DNA from: Gammaproteobacteria bacterium
Lineage (GTDB): Bacteria; Pseudomonadota; Gammaproteobacteria; Steroidobacterales; Steroidobacteraceae
Length of the DNA stretch: 64,000 nt
NCBI GenBank assembly: GCA_025355645.1
Contig: JANXZG010000026.1
Coordinates: 80,054 to 144,053 of the forward strand
Direction: 5' to 3'
Of this stretch, positions 1 to 9,206 are shown piece by piece (within the stretch, counting starts at the first letter, position 1; each line of letters begins with the position of its first letter). Position numbers and translations under genes: made by a program. The notes beneath the pieces were generated by a model, which was not told the DNA's origin, searched no databases, and was given only the letters and a program-made list of their open reading frames with translations.

Positions 1-771
1 GGTCCAGTCCTCGACATAAAAGCCGCCACCCAGGGCAAGCGCCGCGTCGCGCACGATCCGCGGCGCCGCGTACATGTCGTGCAGGTCAAGCCGCAGGCCG
101 GTGATGTCATCGCCCATTTTCAGCAGCCTCGCCGCATCCGGCATGGCCACCAGGGCGATGCGCCGGTCGTATTCGTACATGCCGACCGAGAGGATGCCGA
201 CCACCTCGAAACTGCGCATGCGTGGCAGGATACCGACCGGCGTCACATCGCCCTCGGCAACGATCAGCACCACACGCTGCCCAACCTGCGCCCCGAGTTC
301 TTGTGCAAGGGCCTTGCCGAGGATGACCCGGTACTGTCCCGGCACGAGGTCGGCCAGATGGCCCGAGAGCAGATGGGAACTCAAGGCCGCGACCCGCTGC
401 TCCTCGGCCGGTACGATGCCTCGCAACAGCACCCCGGCGGACTTCGTATCATGGGTCATCATGCCCTGCGCCTCAACGTAGGGCGCGACCGCATCGACCC
501 CGGGAAGCGCCGTGAGCCTGGCCAGGTCGGGCCGCCAATCTGGGATACGTCCCTCGAGGCCGGAGACAGTTGCATGCCCCGTCAGGCTCAATATCCGGCT
601 GCGCAGTTCCTCCTCGAACCCGTTCATGACCGAGAGCACGACGATCAGCACGGCGACGCCGAGGGCGAGGCCGAGGATGGCGATGCCTGCGATCAGAGAG
701 ACGAAGCCGCGATGCCGCGCCGAGCGCAGGTAGCGCAGGCCTAGGAATCCTTCATACCAATAACGCGTCAT
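1..771 (-). CDS. LolC/LolE-family lipoprotein-releasing ABC permease, second of a tandem pair (3' end outside window)
   Basis: Translating the minus strand from the ATG at 771 gives an open frame of 257 codons that runs off the left edge. It begins MTRYWYEGFLGLRYLRS, followed by a hydrophobic first membrane segment (about residues 24-47) that ends in VLSVMNGFEEELR. The neighbouring permease carries the same signature, so the two are paralogues. In the Lol system two such permeases pair with the ATPase LolD in the inner membrane and release lipoproteins to the chaperone LolA. The start overlaps the stop of the upstream permease by ATGA, so translation is probably coupled. Only the first membrane helix and most of the periplasmic domain are visible; the C-terminal helices and any lolD lie outside. 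LolC cannot be told from LolE with certainty. Confidence 0.85.
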   Translation of the reverse strand, partial: MTRYWYEGFLGLRYLRSARHRGFVSLIAGIAILGLALGVAVLIVVLSVMNGFEEELRSRILSLTGHATVSGLEGRIPDWRPDLARLTALPGVDAVAPYVEAQGMMTHDTKSAGVLLRGIVPAEEQRVAALSSHLLSGHLADLVPGQYRVILGKALAQELGAQVGQRVVLIVAEGDVTPVGILPRMRSFEVVGILSVGMYEYDRRIALVAMPDAARLLKMGDDITGLRLDLHDMYAAPRIVRDAALALGGGFYVEDWT

Positions 772-2000
772 TCGTAGCGCAGCGCTTCGGCCGGCGCCGT
801 GTGCGCGGCGCGCAGCGACGGGTAGATCGTCGCGAGGAACGTCAGCACGAGCGCCGCAAGGGCGATGAATATCACGTCATGGGCGTGAGTTTCGCTCGGA
901 ATACTGGCGATGTAATAGACGTCCGGATCCATGATATGGAAGCCGAACGTGCTCTCAAGGAGCGGCACGATCACGCCGACATTCAGGGCAAGCGCGAGGC
1001 CGAGGGCGACGCCGATGGCTGTACCTACCCAGCCGATCAAAAGTCCCTGGGTCATGAAAACCCCGAGCACGCCACGCGGGCTCAGGCCCAGCGTGCGCAG
1101 GATCGCGATATCAGTGCGCTTGTCGGTGACCACCATGACGAGGGTTGCGACGATATTGAAAACGGCCACTGCGACGATCAGCATCAGGATCAGCCCCATC
1201 ATGGTCTTCTCGATGCGTATGGCACGAAAGTACGCCTCGTTCTCCTGCGTCCAGTCGCGCACCTGCACGCCCGCGCCCAAGCGCCCGACCGCGGCGTGTG
1301 CGAGGCGCGGCGCCTCAAGCACGTCGGAGAATCGGAGGCGAATGCCAGTGGGACCTGCCAGATCGCGCAGCGCCGCGGCATCCCGCCAGTGCACCAGGGC
1401 GAGCGTGCTGTCGTGTTCCTGCAGGCCGACCTCGAATATGCCCGTGACCTCGAACTGTTGCAGCCTTGGCGCCGGCGCGCTACCCCCGGCGATCATGACC
1501 GTGACGGCATCGCCGACGCGTGCCTGCAGCTGATCGGCAAGGCTCCTGCCCAGGATGATGCGATCAAGCCCGGGTTGCAGGTCGACCAGCCGTCCCTCGC
1601 GCATCGATTCGCCGATCGCCGAGACCTGTGGCTCGAGCGACGGATCGACGCCGCGCAGCACCGCCCCGCTCATCGCCGCGCCCTTGCTGAACATCGCATC
1701 GGTGTCGAGGAATGGCGCCGCCCCGACTAGCCCTTGCGCGCCCTTCAGCTGCACCAGGCGCTCGCGCCAGTCAGGAATCGGAGCACCCTGCGCGCTGATC
1801 GTGGCATGGGCGGAGACGCTGAGCAGGCGCGTGCGCAATTCGGTCTCAAACCCATTCATGACCGACAGTACGGTGATCAATGCTGCAACGCCCACGGCTA
1901 CGCCGAGAAGCGAGATCCAGGTGATGAAGGAAACGAAGAAACTGTGCTCGCGGGCCAGCGAATAGCGCAAACCCACGAAGATCGGAAGGGGCTGGAACAT
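768..2000 (-). CDS. Lipoprotein-releasing ABC transporter permease (LolC/LolE family)
   Basis: A 410-residue inner-membrane permease. Helix 1 lies at about residues 24-48 and leads into VLSVMNGFETELRTRLLSVS, the family signature. A large periplasmic domain follows, then three C-terminal helices (about 268-292, 312-340 and 372-395) with the MacB/FtsX-type stretch KRTDIAILRTLGLSPRGVL. The architecture is one helix, periplasmic domain, three helices, at the normal length for the family. It would extract outer-membrane lipoproteins together with LolD. It is transcribed leftward and is coupled by ATGA to a second permease. The usual lolD is not between them, unlike E. coli lolCDE. There is no convincing Shine-Dalgarno before the ATG at 2000. 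Confidence 0.9.
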   Translation of the reverse strand: MFQPLPIFVGLRYSLAREHSFFVSFITWISLLGVAVGVAALITVLSVMNGFETELRTRLLSVSAHATISAQGAPIPDWRERLVQLKGAQGLVGAAPFLDTDAMFSKGAAMSGAVLRGVDPSLEPQVSAIGESMREGRLVDLQPGLDRIILGRSLADQLQARVGDAVTVMIAGGSAPAPRLQQFEVTGIFEVGLQEHDSTLALVHWRDAAALRDLAGPTGIRLRFSDVLEAPRLAHAAVGRLGAGVQVRDWTQENEAYFRAIRIEKTMMGLILMLIVAVAVFNIVATLVMVVTDKRTDIAILRTLGLSPRGVLGVFMTQGLLIGWVGTAIGVALGLALALNVGVIVPLLESTFGFHIMDPDVYYIASIPSETHAHDVIFIALAALVLTFLATIYPSLRAAHTAPAEALRYE

Positions 2001-2052
2001 GCAGGACGCAGTCAGAGTGTTAAGTGTGTCAAATCAGGGCCATAGGGCAATC

Positions 2053-2061
2053 TGGTATAGT
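2053..2061 (+). promoter_or_regulatory. Candidate extended -10 promoter for the small secreted-protein gene
   Basis: TGGTATAGT fits the extended -10 pattern TG-n-TATAAT with one mismatch. It sits 36 bases before the ATG at 2097, in the short divergent gap between the permease gene and the small gene. I see no good -35, which extended -10 promoters tolerate. Confidence 0.4.
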
Positions 2062-2096
2062 TTACGCTATATGGATCTAGCCACTTGAGGTCTGCC

Positions 2097-2417
2097 ATGA
2101 GCTATCGAGCCCTGCTACTTGCCGCTACCCTGGCCGCCAGCCTGAGCGGAATCGGCATGGCCGGGATGGTCGCCACCGAGGGCGGCATCGCGGTCAAGGA
2201 ATCCTCACTGCCGATGCCGGGCCGGGGCATGACCATGGACCAGGTCGCCGGAAAATTCGGCAATCCGTCGAACAAGACCGCCGCGGTCGGCAAGCCGCCG
2301 ATTTCCCGCTGGGATTATCCGGGGTTCGTGGTGTATTTTGAATACGATCATGTAATCCATGCAGTCGCCATGGATAACGCGCCGGCGAGTGCAGCACCGG
2401 CATCGGGCGATCAGTAG
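2097..2417 (+). CDS. Small secreted protein of unknown function
   Basis: A 106-residue protein starting at the ATG at 2097. It is preceded at 2087-2090 by GAGG, a good Shine-Dalgarno, so the in-frame TTG at 2085 is probably not used. Residues 1-22 look like a signal peptide (MSYRALLLAATLAASLSGIG). The mature part contains PMPGRGMTMDQVAGKFGNP and SRWDYPGFVVYFEYDHVIHAV, a short beta-rich pattern reminiscent of SmpA/BamE-like folds in which a GM-T-V-FG-P helix-turn precedes strands. It is likely periplasmic. A strong hairpin terminator follows, so it seems to be a single-gene unit. The function is unknown and the BamE-like comparison is only by eye. Confidence 0.7.
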   Translation: MSYRALLLAATLAASLSGIGMAGMVATEGGIAVKESSLPMPGRGMTMDQVAGKFGNPSNKTAAVGKPPISRWDYPGFVVYFEYDHVIHAVAMDNAPASAAPASGDQ

Positions 2418-2470
2418 TTGCCCGGTAAATCCGCCATACCGTAACATCCGCTTCCGACAACTCGCATCCT

Positions 2471-2508
2471 GCCGCACGGGCTAACGCCCCGCGGCGGGCC
2501 TTTCTTTT
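2471..2508 (+). terminator. Rho-independent terminator
   Basis: The arm GCCGC at 2471-2475 pairs with GCGGC at 2491-2495, and inside them GGGC (2478-2481) pairs with GCCC (2486-2489) around a TAAC loop. A T-rich run, TTTCTTTT, follows at 2501-2508. It lies 53 bases after the small gene's stop and just before mfd, separating the two units. Confidence 0.65.
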
Positions 2509-2529
2509 GCCTATCGCTTTGCCGACACG

Positions 2530-5500
2530 ATGACCCTACTCGCCCCGCGCCTGCCGAACGCTGCCCGCATGCAAATCCGCTGGGGCAAGCTGTACGGCTC
2601 GGCTGCCTCACTGGCCATCGCCGAGGCCGCGGTAGGCGCGAGCGGGCCGCTGCTGGTGATAGCGCCGGGCTCGCGCGAGGCCGAGTCGCTGGCCGACGAG
2701 ATCGCGTTTTTTGCGCCCGCCGAGAGCACGATCCGGGTGTTCCCGGACCTGGAGACCCTGCCCTACGATGGCTTCTCGGCGCACCCGGACATCACCTCGG
2801 CGCGCCTTTCAGCACTGGCCGCCCTGCCGCGCGCCACTAGCGGCGTCTGGGTGGTCGCCGTCGATACGCTGCTGCAGCGCCTGCCGCCGCGTAGCTACAT
2901 CGAAGCGCATTCGCTGAAAGTCCATGTCGGCGAGGCGCTGAATATCGAGGCGTTGCGTGCGCAACTGACGGCCGCTGGCTATGCGGCGGTGACGCAGGTT
3001 GTCGCGCACGGCGAATTCGCGGTGCGCGGCTCGCTGCTCGATGTATTTCCAATGGGATCGGACAGCCCGTTCCGCATCGATATGCTGGATCGCGATGTCG
3101 ACAGCATCCGCCGCTTCGATCCGGACTCGCAGCGCTCCGGCGAGAAGCTCTCGCGTATCGAGTTGCTGCCGGCGCGCGAGACGCCGCTGGACCCCGATTC
3201 GGTGCGGGAATTTCGCCGGCGGTATCGCATCCGCTTTGCCGGCGACCTGTCGGAACAGGCGATTTATCGCGATGTCAGTCAGGGCGCCGCGCCGGGCGGC
3301 ATCGAGTATTACCTGCCGCTGTTCTTCGAGCGCGCCTCGCACCTGTTCGAATATCTGCCACCCACCTGCGTGCTCATCGATGTCAACGAGGCAAGTGCCG
3401 CTGTACCGGGGCTGTGGGAGAATATCGTGCTGCGTCACGAGCAGCTGGGCCACGACCGGCTGCGCCCAATATTGGACCCGCAGGAAGTGTTCCTGTCGCC
3501 GACAGAGTTCGACACCTTTTATCAGGCGCTGCCGCGCGTGCACCTGCGCTCATTCGAGTGGCCCCCGCAAGCTGAGTCCGGCGATCAGGTCCCGGTGCAG
3601 AACTTCGCGAGCATGGCCCCTTCGACCGTGCGCATCGATGCGCGCGCCGAGCAGCCCGCCGCGACGCTTGGGGCATACCTAAACACCAGCCAAGCGCGCG
3701 TACTGCTGGCAGCAGAGTCGGCCGGCCGGCGGGAGCTGCTGCTCGAGCTACTACGTGGTCGCGGCATATCGGCGCAGGTCTACGCGAACTTCGCTGACTT
3801 CCTCGCCGGCCACGCCAACCCCGGCATCGCGATCTGCGCGGCGGTCGCCGGATTGCGCCTCCAGACACCGCCGCTCGAGATCCTGACCGAGTCGCAGCTC
3901 TTCGGGGAGCGCGCGCGCCAGGAGCGGCGGCGGCGACGCGCCGAGCGTGATCCGGCGCGGATCCTCGCTGAACTGACCGACCTTCGCACCGGCGCGCCGG
4001 TAGTGCACGAGACCTATGGCGTTGGCCGCTACGCCGGACTGCAGACAATGGATGTGGCCGGATACACCGGCGAGTTCCTGGTGCTTGAATACGCGGAAGG
4101 GGACAAGTTGTACGTGCCCGTACAGGCGCTGCACCTCGTGTCGCGTTACACCGGCGCCGCGGCGGACAGTGCGCCGCTGCATAAGCTGGGCGGGGATCAA
4201 TGGCTGAAAGCGCGCCGTAAGGCCGCCCAGCGCATCCGTGACGTCGCTGCGGAACTCCTGGACCTGTACTCGCGGCGCGCGGCGCGCCAGGGAACCTCGA
4301 TCGTCGCGCCCGAAGCCGATTACCGTGCGTTTCAGGCCGGGTTTCCGTTCGAGGAAACCGCTGACCAGGCGAGCGCGATCGAGCAGGTCATCGCGGACCT
4401 GAAATCCGGCAAGCCGATGGATCGGGTCATCTGCGGGGATGTCGGCTTTGGCAAGACGGAAGTTGCGCTGCGTGCCGCGTTTGTGGCGGTGCAGGCCGGC
4501 AAGCAGGTGGCGGTCCTGGTGCCGACGACCCTGCTGGCGCAGCAACATTTCACGAGCTTTACCGATCGCTTCGCGGACTGGCCCGTGCGCGTCGAAAGCC
4601 TGTCCCGATTCCGCACCCAGAAGGAGGCGGACGCCGTGCTCGAGGGCGTGAGCGCGGGCTCGGTCGATATCGTGATCGCCACGCAGCGCCTGCTGCAGGG
4701 CAAGACGCGCTTCAAGGACTTAGGGCTCGTGGTCGTCGACGAGGAACACCGGTTCGGCGTGCGCGACAAGGAAAAGCTCAAGGCTCTGCGCGCCGAGGTC
4801 GATGTGCTGACGCTGACCGCGACGCCCATTCCTAGAACGCTGAACATGGCGATGGGCGGATTGCGCGATCTGTCGCTGATCGCGACACCGCCCCCGGAGC
4901 GCCTGGCGGTCAAGACCTTTGTGCTGGAATGGAACGAAACGGTGGTGCGGGAAGCATGCCTGCGTGAAATACGGCGCGGCGGGCAGATCTACTACGTTCA
5001 CAACACGATTGAAACGATCGAGAAGACCGCACAGGCACTGCGCAAACTCGTGCCGGAAGCCAACGTTGCTGTCGGCCATGGCCAGATGCGTGAGCGCGAT
5101 CTCGAGCAGCTGATGCTCGACTTCTACCACCGGCGCTTCAACCTGCTGGTGTGTACGACAATCATCGAAAGCGGCATCGACGTTCCCACCGCCAACACGA
5201 TCGTGATTGACCGCGCGGACCGCTTTGGCCTCGCCCAGATCCACCAGCTGCGCGGACGCGTCGGCCGCTCGCACCACCGTGCCTACGCCTACCTGATCAC
5301 GCCGGCGCGCAAGCTGATGACTGCGGACGCCGCGAAGCGCCTCGAAGCGCTCGAATCCCTCGAAGAACTCGGCGCAGGCTTTACGCTCGCCACGCACGAC
5401 CTGGAGATCCGCGGCGCCGGTGAACTGCTGGGCGATGAGCAGAGCGGCCAGATTCATGAAATCGGCTTCAGCTTGTATTCAGAACTGTTGGAGCGCGCCG

Positions 5501-5985
5501 TTGCGGCGCTGAAAGCCGGCAAGCCGGCGGACCTCGAGAGCCCGACCGACCGCGGGCCGGAAGTCGAGCTGCACCTGCCGGCCCTGATACCCGGGGACTA
5601 CGTGCCCGACGTGCATTTGCGCCTGGTGCTGTACAAGCGCATTGCGACGGTGCAATCGGGCGAAGAGCTCGACGAATTGAAGGTCGAGCTGATCGACCGG
5701 TTCGGGCCGCTGCCCGCTTATGCGCAGTCGCTATTTCGCGTACGCCAGATCAAGCTTCGCGCCGCCGACCTCGGAATCCGCAAGATCGATGCGGGCGCCG
5801 CCGGCGGCTTCGTCGTGTTCGAACCGGTCAACCGGGTTGACACCGCGCGCGTGCTGAAGCTGATCCAGTCACGCCCGAAGGAATACCGCCTCGATGGGCC
5901 GCTGAAGCTGCGCTTTGGCCATGTGGCGCGCACCGACGAGAGCCTGTTCGCGCGCGTCGAGGAGCTACTTACGCAAATTGCCTGA
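2530..5985 (+). CDS. mfd: Transcription-repair coupling factor Mfd
   Basis: An 1151-residue ATP-dependent DNA translocase, close to E. coli Mfd in length. It displaces RNA polymerase stalled at lesions and recruits UvrA. The order of parts is normal: an N-terminal UvrB-like module, an RNA-polymerase-interaction region near residue 495 (GAPVVHETYGVGRYAG), Walker A GDVGFGKTE near 636, the DEEH box (VVDEEHRFGV) near 736, TATPIPRTLNMAM after it, motif VI QIHQLRGRVGRSHHRAYAY near 900, and the C-terminal TRCF domain. It is transcribed alone, converging with the MFS gene three bases downstream. No clear Shine-Dalgarno precedes the ATG. Confidence 0.98.
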   Translation: MTLLAPRLPNAARMQIRWGKLYGSAASLAIAEAAVGASGPLLVIAPGSREAESLADEIAFFAPAESTIRVFPDLETLPYDGFSAHPDITSARLSALAALPRATSGVWVVAVDTLLQRLPPRSYIEAHSLKVHVGEALNIEALRAQLTAAGYAAVTQVVAHGEFAVRGSLLDVFPMGSDSPFRIDMLDRDVDSIRRFDPDSQRSGEKLSRIELLPARETPLDPDSVREFRRRYRIRFAGDLSEQAIYRDVSQGAAPGGIEYYLPLFFERASHLFEYLPPTCVLIDVNEASAAVPGLWENIVLRHEQLGHDRLRPILDPQEVFLSPTEFDTFYQALPRVHLRSFEWPPQAESGDQVPVQNFASMAPSTVRIDARAEQPAATLGAYLNTSQARVLLAAESAGRRELLLELLRGRGISAQVYANFADFLAGHANPGIAICAAVAGLRLQTPPLEILTESQLFGERARQERRRRRAERDPARILAELTDLRTGAPVVHETYGVGRYAGLQTMDVAGYTGEFLVLEYAEGDKLYVPVQALHLVSRYTGAAADSAPLHKLGGDQWLKARRKAAQRIRDVAAELLDLYSRRAARQGTSIVAPEADYRAFQAGFPFEETADQASAIEQVIADLKSGKPMDRVICGDVGFGKTEVALRAAFVAVQAGKQVAVLVPTTLLAQQHFTSFTDRFADWPVRVESLSRFRTQKEADAVLEGVSAGSVDIVIATQRLLQGKTRFKDLGLVVVDEEHRFGVRDKEKLKALRAEVDVLTLTATPIPRTLNMAMGGLRDLSLIATPPPERLAVKTFVLEWNETVVREACLREIRRGGQIYYVHNTIETIEKTAQALRKLVPEANVAVGHGQMRERDLEQLMLDFYHRRFNLLVCTTIIESGIDVPTANTIVIDRADRFGLAQIHQLRGRVGRSHHRAYAYLITPARKLMTADAAKRLEALESLEELGAGFTLATHDLEIRGAGELLGDEQSGQIHEIGFSLYSELLERAVAALKAGKPADLESPTDRGPEVELHLPALIPGDYVPDVHLRLVLYKRIATVQSGEELDELKVELIDRFGPLPAYAQSLFRVRQIKLRAADLGIRKIDAGAAGGFVVFEPVNRVDTARVLKLIQSRPKEYRLDGPLKLRFGHVARTDESLFARVEELLTQIA

Positions 5986-5988
5986 GCG

Positions 5989-7266
5989 TCAGGCCGCGCT
6001 GCGGCCCTCGTCAGCTACCTTCATAAACAGCAACGCCACCAGCGACACGACCGATGCAGCGCTTAGATAATAGCCGACACAGGCAAGTCCGAAGTGATCG
6101 GCGAGCCATTTGGCGATCATCGCCGCGAAGGACCCACCGAGTATCCCCGCGAAATTAAACGCCAGTGACGTGCCGGTGTAACGTATGGAGGTAGGGAACA
6201 ATGACGACAGTGCCGCGCCTAGCGGCCCATAGGTAACTCCGACCAGCAGGAACCCGATAACTAGATAGATGAGCACACCGACCGAGCCGCCGCTACCGAA
6301 GAGGGGCTGAAATAGGAATCCGAATCCGCACAACAAGAGACTCGCAATGATCATCATCCTCCGCCCGCCGATCCGATCGGCGATGAGTGCGGACGCCGGG
6401 ATAGCGGCAGCGAAAAACAGTACCGCGAACATCTGCATCACCAGAAAATCCTGCTGCGAGTAACCGAGCTTGCTGGTGGCCCAGCTTAAGGAAAAGACGT
6501 TGATCAGGTAAAAGATGACAAAGGTGGCAATCGAGCCGATCGTGCCCGTCAGGACCGCGCGCCAATGCCGGGCGAACACGACAAATAGCGGAATGCGCAC
6601 ACGCTCGCCCTGCTCGAGCACCCGCCGGAATGCCGGCGTCTCGGCAAGTTTCAGCCGGACATAGAGTCCGGTGGCGACCAGCAGCGCACTCGCCAGGAAC
6701 GGCACGCGCCAGCCCCAGTCTATGAACTGCGCCGGAGTCAGGATCTTGCCAAGCAGTAGGAAGGTGCCGGTCGAGCATAGGAAACCGACTGGCGCACCCA
6801 GCTGCGGAAAGCACCCGTACCAGGCCTGCTTGCCGGGCGGCGCATTCTCGGTTGCCAGCAGCACCGCGCCGCCCCACTCACCGCCCAATCCCAGGCCCTG
6901 CCCGACGCGACACAGCGCGAGCAGCACGGTCGCATAGACGCCAAGCGAGCTGTAGGTCGGCAGCAGGCCGATCGCCACCGTGGAGAGCCCCATGGTCAGC
7001 AGCGCCGTGACCAGCGTCGCCTTGCGGCCGATGCGATCGCCGAAGTGTCCGAACAGCATTGAGCCCACCGGCCGCGCAAAGAAAGCCAGCGCTACGGTAG
7101 CGAGAGAAGCCAATATTGCGGTGTTTGGATCGCTTTTAGGAAAAAACAGCGTTGGAAACACCAACACTGCGGCGACGGTATAAATATAGAAATCGAAGAA
7201 TTCGATCGCCGTGCCGACCATGCTGGCGATGAGCACGCGCCAGACGGACTGCGCTGGCGCTACCAA
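5989..7266 (-). CDS. MFS transporter, metabolite:H+ symporter type (ShiA/ProP-like)
   Basis: A 425-residue inner-membrane protein with about twelve hydrophobic segments. GTAIEFFDFYIYTVAAVLVFP in helix 1, GHFGDRIGRK in the loop 2-3 signature, and GQGLGLGGEWGGAVLLATEN in helix 4 are characteristic of the metabolite/proton symporter family, which moves dicarboxylates, shikimate, betaine and similar solutes. The substrate cannot be deduced. The assigned start is a TTG at 7266 with no visible Shine-Dalgarno; the homologous part begins about ten residues in, so the exact start is uncertain. It follows the response-regulator gene by seven bases on the same strand and may be its last operon member. 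Confidence 0.85.
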   Translation of the reverse strand: MVAPAQSVWRVLIASMVGTAIEFFDFYIYTVAAVLVFPTLFFPKSDPNTAILASLATVALAFFARPVGSMLFGHFGDRIGRKATLVTALLTMGLSTVAIGLLPTYSSLGVYATVLLALCRVGQGLGLGGEWGGAVLLATENAPPGKQAWYGCFPQLGAPVGFLCSTGTFLLLGKILTPAQFIDWGWRVPFLASALLVATGLYVRLKLAETPAFRRVLEQGERVRIPLFVVFARHWRAVLTGTIGSIATFVIFYLINVFSLSWATSKLGYSQQDFLVMQMFAVLFFAAAIPASALIADRIGGRRMMIIASLLLCGFGFLFQPLFGSGGSVGVLIYLVIGFLLVGVTYGPLGAALSSLFPTSIRYTGTSLAFNFAGILGGSFAAMIAKWLADHFGLACVGYYLSAASVVSLVALLFMKVADEGRSAA

Positions 7267-7273
7267 GGCGGGC

Positions 7274-9187
7274 TCAGCCGATCAGCGATCGCAGCCGTGC
7301 AGTGCGTGTCGGTTCCTCGCCGAGCGCCGCGGCGCGCATCAGCAGCTGCTGCGCATCTGTCGCGCTCAGCGCGCGGCTGAACAGGAACCCTTGTGCCTCC
7401 TGGCATTCGTTCTCCAGCAGGAAGGCGAGTTGTGGGAAATTCTCGACGCCTTCGGCCGTGACGTTGATATGCAGCGAGCGCGACATTGAGATGATCGCCT
7501 GGGCAATGGCCCGATCGTCGTCGCAGTCGATCAGGCTGGTCACGAACGAGCGATCGATCTTCAGGCGGTCCACCGCGAAGTTGCGCAGGCGGCCGAGGCT
7601 CGAGTAGCCGGTGCCGAAATCGTCGATCGCCAGCGACACGCCGATTTTCTTCAGCTCCAGCAATGCCTTCTCGGCCCATTGTTCGTCCTTCATGACCACC
7701 GACTCGGTGATCTCAAGCTCCAGCATCGACGCATCGATGCCGGTCTCCCGGATGATCGACATGACCAACTGCGGGAATTCCTTCATCACAAACTGATGAC
7801 CGGATACATTGACCGCCATGCGTACCGGCGGCAGGTTCTGGTCCCGCCATACTTTGGCTTGCGCGCAGGCATTGCGCAATACCCATTCGCCCAATTCGAT
7901 GATCATACCGGTCTCTTCGGCAATCGGAATGAATTCGTCCGGCGAGATCGCGCCAAGTTCTGGATTGTCCCAGCGAAGCAATGCCTCCATCCCTGACACG
8001 CTGCTCGTGCGCACATCGAATTGCGGCTGGTACAGGATCGAGAATTCGCCACGCTGCAAGGCGCCGCGCATCTTGCCCTCGATGGCGAAGCGATGCAGTG
8101 CCACCGTGGTCATGGACTGCTCGAAAAAGGCGAAATTGCCCGCGCCTTGGCGCTTGGCGAAATACATCGCAAGATCCGCATTGCGCATCAGCGCCTGCCC
8201 GTCAGCGCCGTCGGCCGGGAAGTACGCGATGCCGACGCTTGGCGTGATCACCACGGTGTTTTCCTGTAGCTCAATCGGCACCTGCAGCTGCTCGATCAGC
8301 CGCGCCGCGACCAGCCCTGCATCCTCTGCGCCATGCAGATCCGGCAGGATCGCCACGAATTCGTCCCCGCCCATGCGCGCGATGAGCCCCGAGAGCGGCC
8401 CTGGGCCGTGTGCAGGAGATACCGCATCGCCGTGGCGCAGCACGCGCCGCAGCCGCTCGGCAACCGCACACAGCAATTGGTCACCGACGCCATGGCCGAG
8501 CGTGTCGTTGATGCGCTTGAAGTTGTCCAGGTCGAGGTACAGCACGGCCATCGGCCGGTCCTGCTTGCGCGCCGCCTCGATTGCACTGTCCAGACACTCG
8601 TGCGCCTGCTGCCGATTCGCAAGCCCGGTCAGCGGATCGAAGTAAGCGAGCCGGATGATGCGATGCTCGGCGCGCCATTTGCTGCCGAGGGATATCGTCA
8701 TCTGGCGGATTTCATGGGGGTGGAATGGCTTCTGCAAATAGGAGAGCTTGTCCTCGGGTGGCACCAGGCCGCCGATCGTGCCGGGATCGGTATCCGAGTA
8801 CGCCGTGCAGATGACTATTTCCGCAGCCGGGTCCAGATCCCGGATGCACTTGGCGGCCCACACGCCATCCTTCCCCGGCGGCATGCGCATGTCGAGGAAG
8901 ATCACCGCGAACGGCTGGCCAGCAGCGACCCCGGCGCGCACCGCCGCAACCGCGGACTCTGCGTCGGAACAGAACACCGGGTCGAATGCCGGCAGCGTGC
9001 CTGCCGGTGCCGGTTCGCCGGAGGCGGTGCCGTCGCCCTTGTTGAACAGTCGCGCGCGCAATTTGCGAAACGCGGCAAGGTCCTTGCTGACATCCGCCTC
9101 GAGCAGTACCTGCCGGTATGCGTCGCGAACGTCCGATTCGTCATCGGCGACGAGTACCCGGATTGGCGATCGTTTGGTGTCGGTCAC
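7274..9187 (-). CDS. Response regulator with REC-GGDEF-EAL domains (c-di-GMP turnover)
   Basis: A 637-residue cytosolic protein. The REC domain (about residues 9-165) has acidic D15/D16, phospho-acceptor D99 (FLDMRMPPGKDG) and K153. It carries an unusual insert of about 40 residues (roughly 31-70) between the first helix and second strand. The GGDEF domain (about 183-355) has an intact ARMGGDEFVAI but no RxxD inhibitory site at the normal position, and an extra loop (about 258-270) just before the motif. The EAL domain (about 372-625) keeps MEALLRW, ELEITES, IDDFGTGYSSLGRL, LKIDRSFV and AEGVEN, so phosphodiesterase activity is likely. It lies 19 bases downstream of the CHASE4 kinase, its probable partner. 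Confidence 0.93.
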   Translation of the reverse strand: MTDTKRSPIRVLVADDESDVRDAYRQVLLEADVSKDLAAFRKLRARLFNKGDGTASGEPAPAGTLPAFDPVFCSDAESAVAAVRAGVAAGQPFAVIFLDMRMPPGKDGVWAAKCIRDLDPAAEIVICTAYSDTDPGTIGGLVPPEDKLSYLQKPFHPHEIRQMTISLGSKWRAEHRIIRLAYFDPLTGLANRQQAHECLDSAIEAARKQDRPMAVLYLDLDNFKRINDTLGHGVGDQLLCAVAERLRRVLRHGDAVSPAHGPGPLSGLIARMGGDEFVAILPDLHGAEDAGLVAARLIEQLQVPIELQENTVVITPSVGIAYFPADGADGQALMRNADLAMYFAKRQGAGNFAFFEQSMTTVALHRFAIEGKMRGALQRGEFSILYQPQFDVRTSSVSGMEALLRWDNPELGAISPDEFIPIAEETGMIIELGEWVLRNACAQAKVWRDQNLPPVRMAVNVSGHQFVMKEFPQLVMSIIRETGIDASMLELEITESVVMKDEQWAEKALLELKKIGVSLAIDDFGTGYSSLGRLRNFAVDRLKIDRSFVTSLIDCDDDRAIAQAIISMSRSLHINVTAEGVENFPQLAFLLENECQEAQGFLFSRALSATDAQQLLMRAAALGEEPTRTARLRSLIG

Positions 9188-9206
9188 AGCGCTACCTCGT
9201 TATTCA

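Noticed and set aside
79..1730. Plus-strand frames of 221 and 309 codons opposite the Lol permeases
   Set aside because: Antisense shadows of two clear permease genes; no signal, motif or ribosome site.
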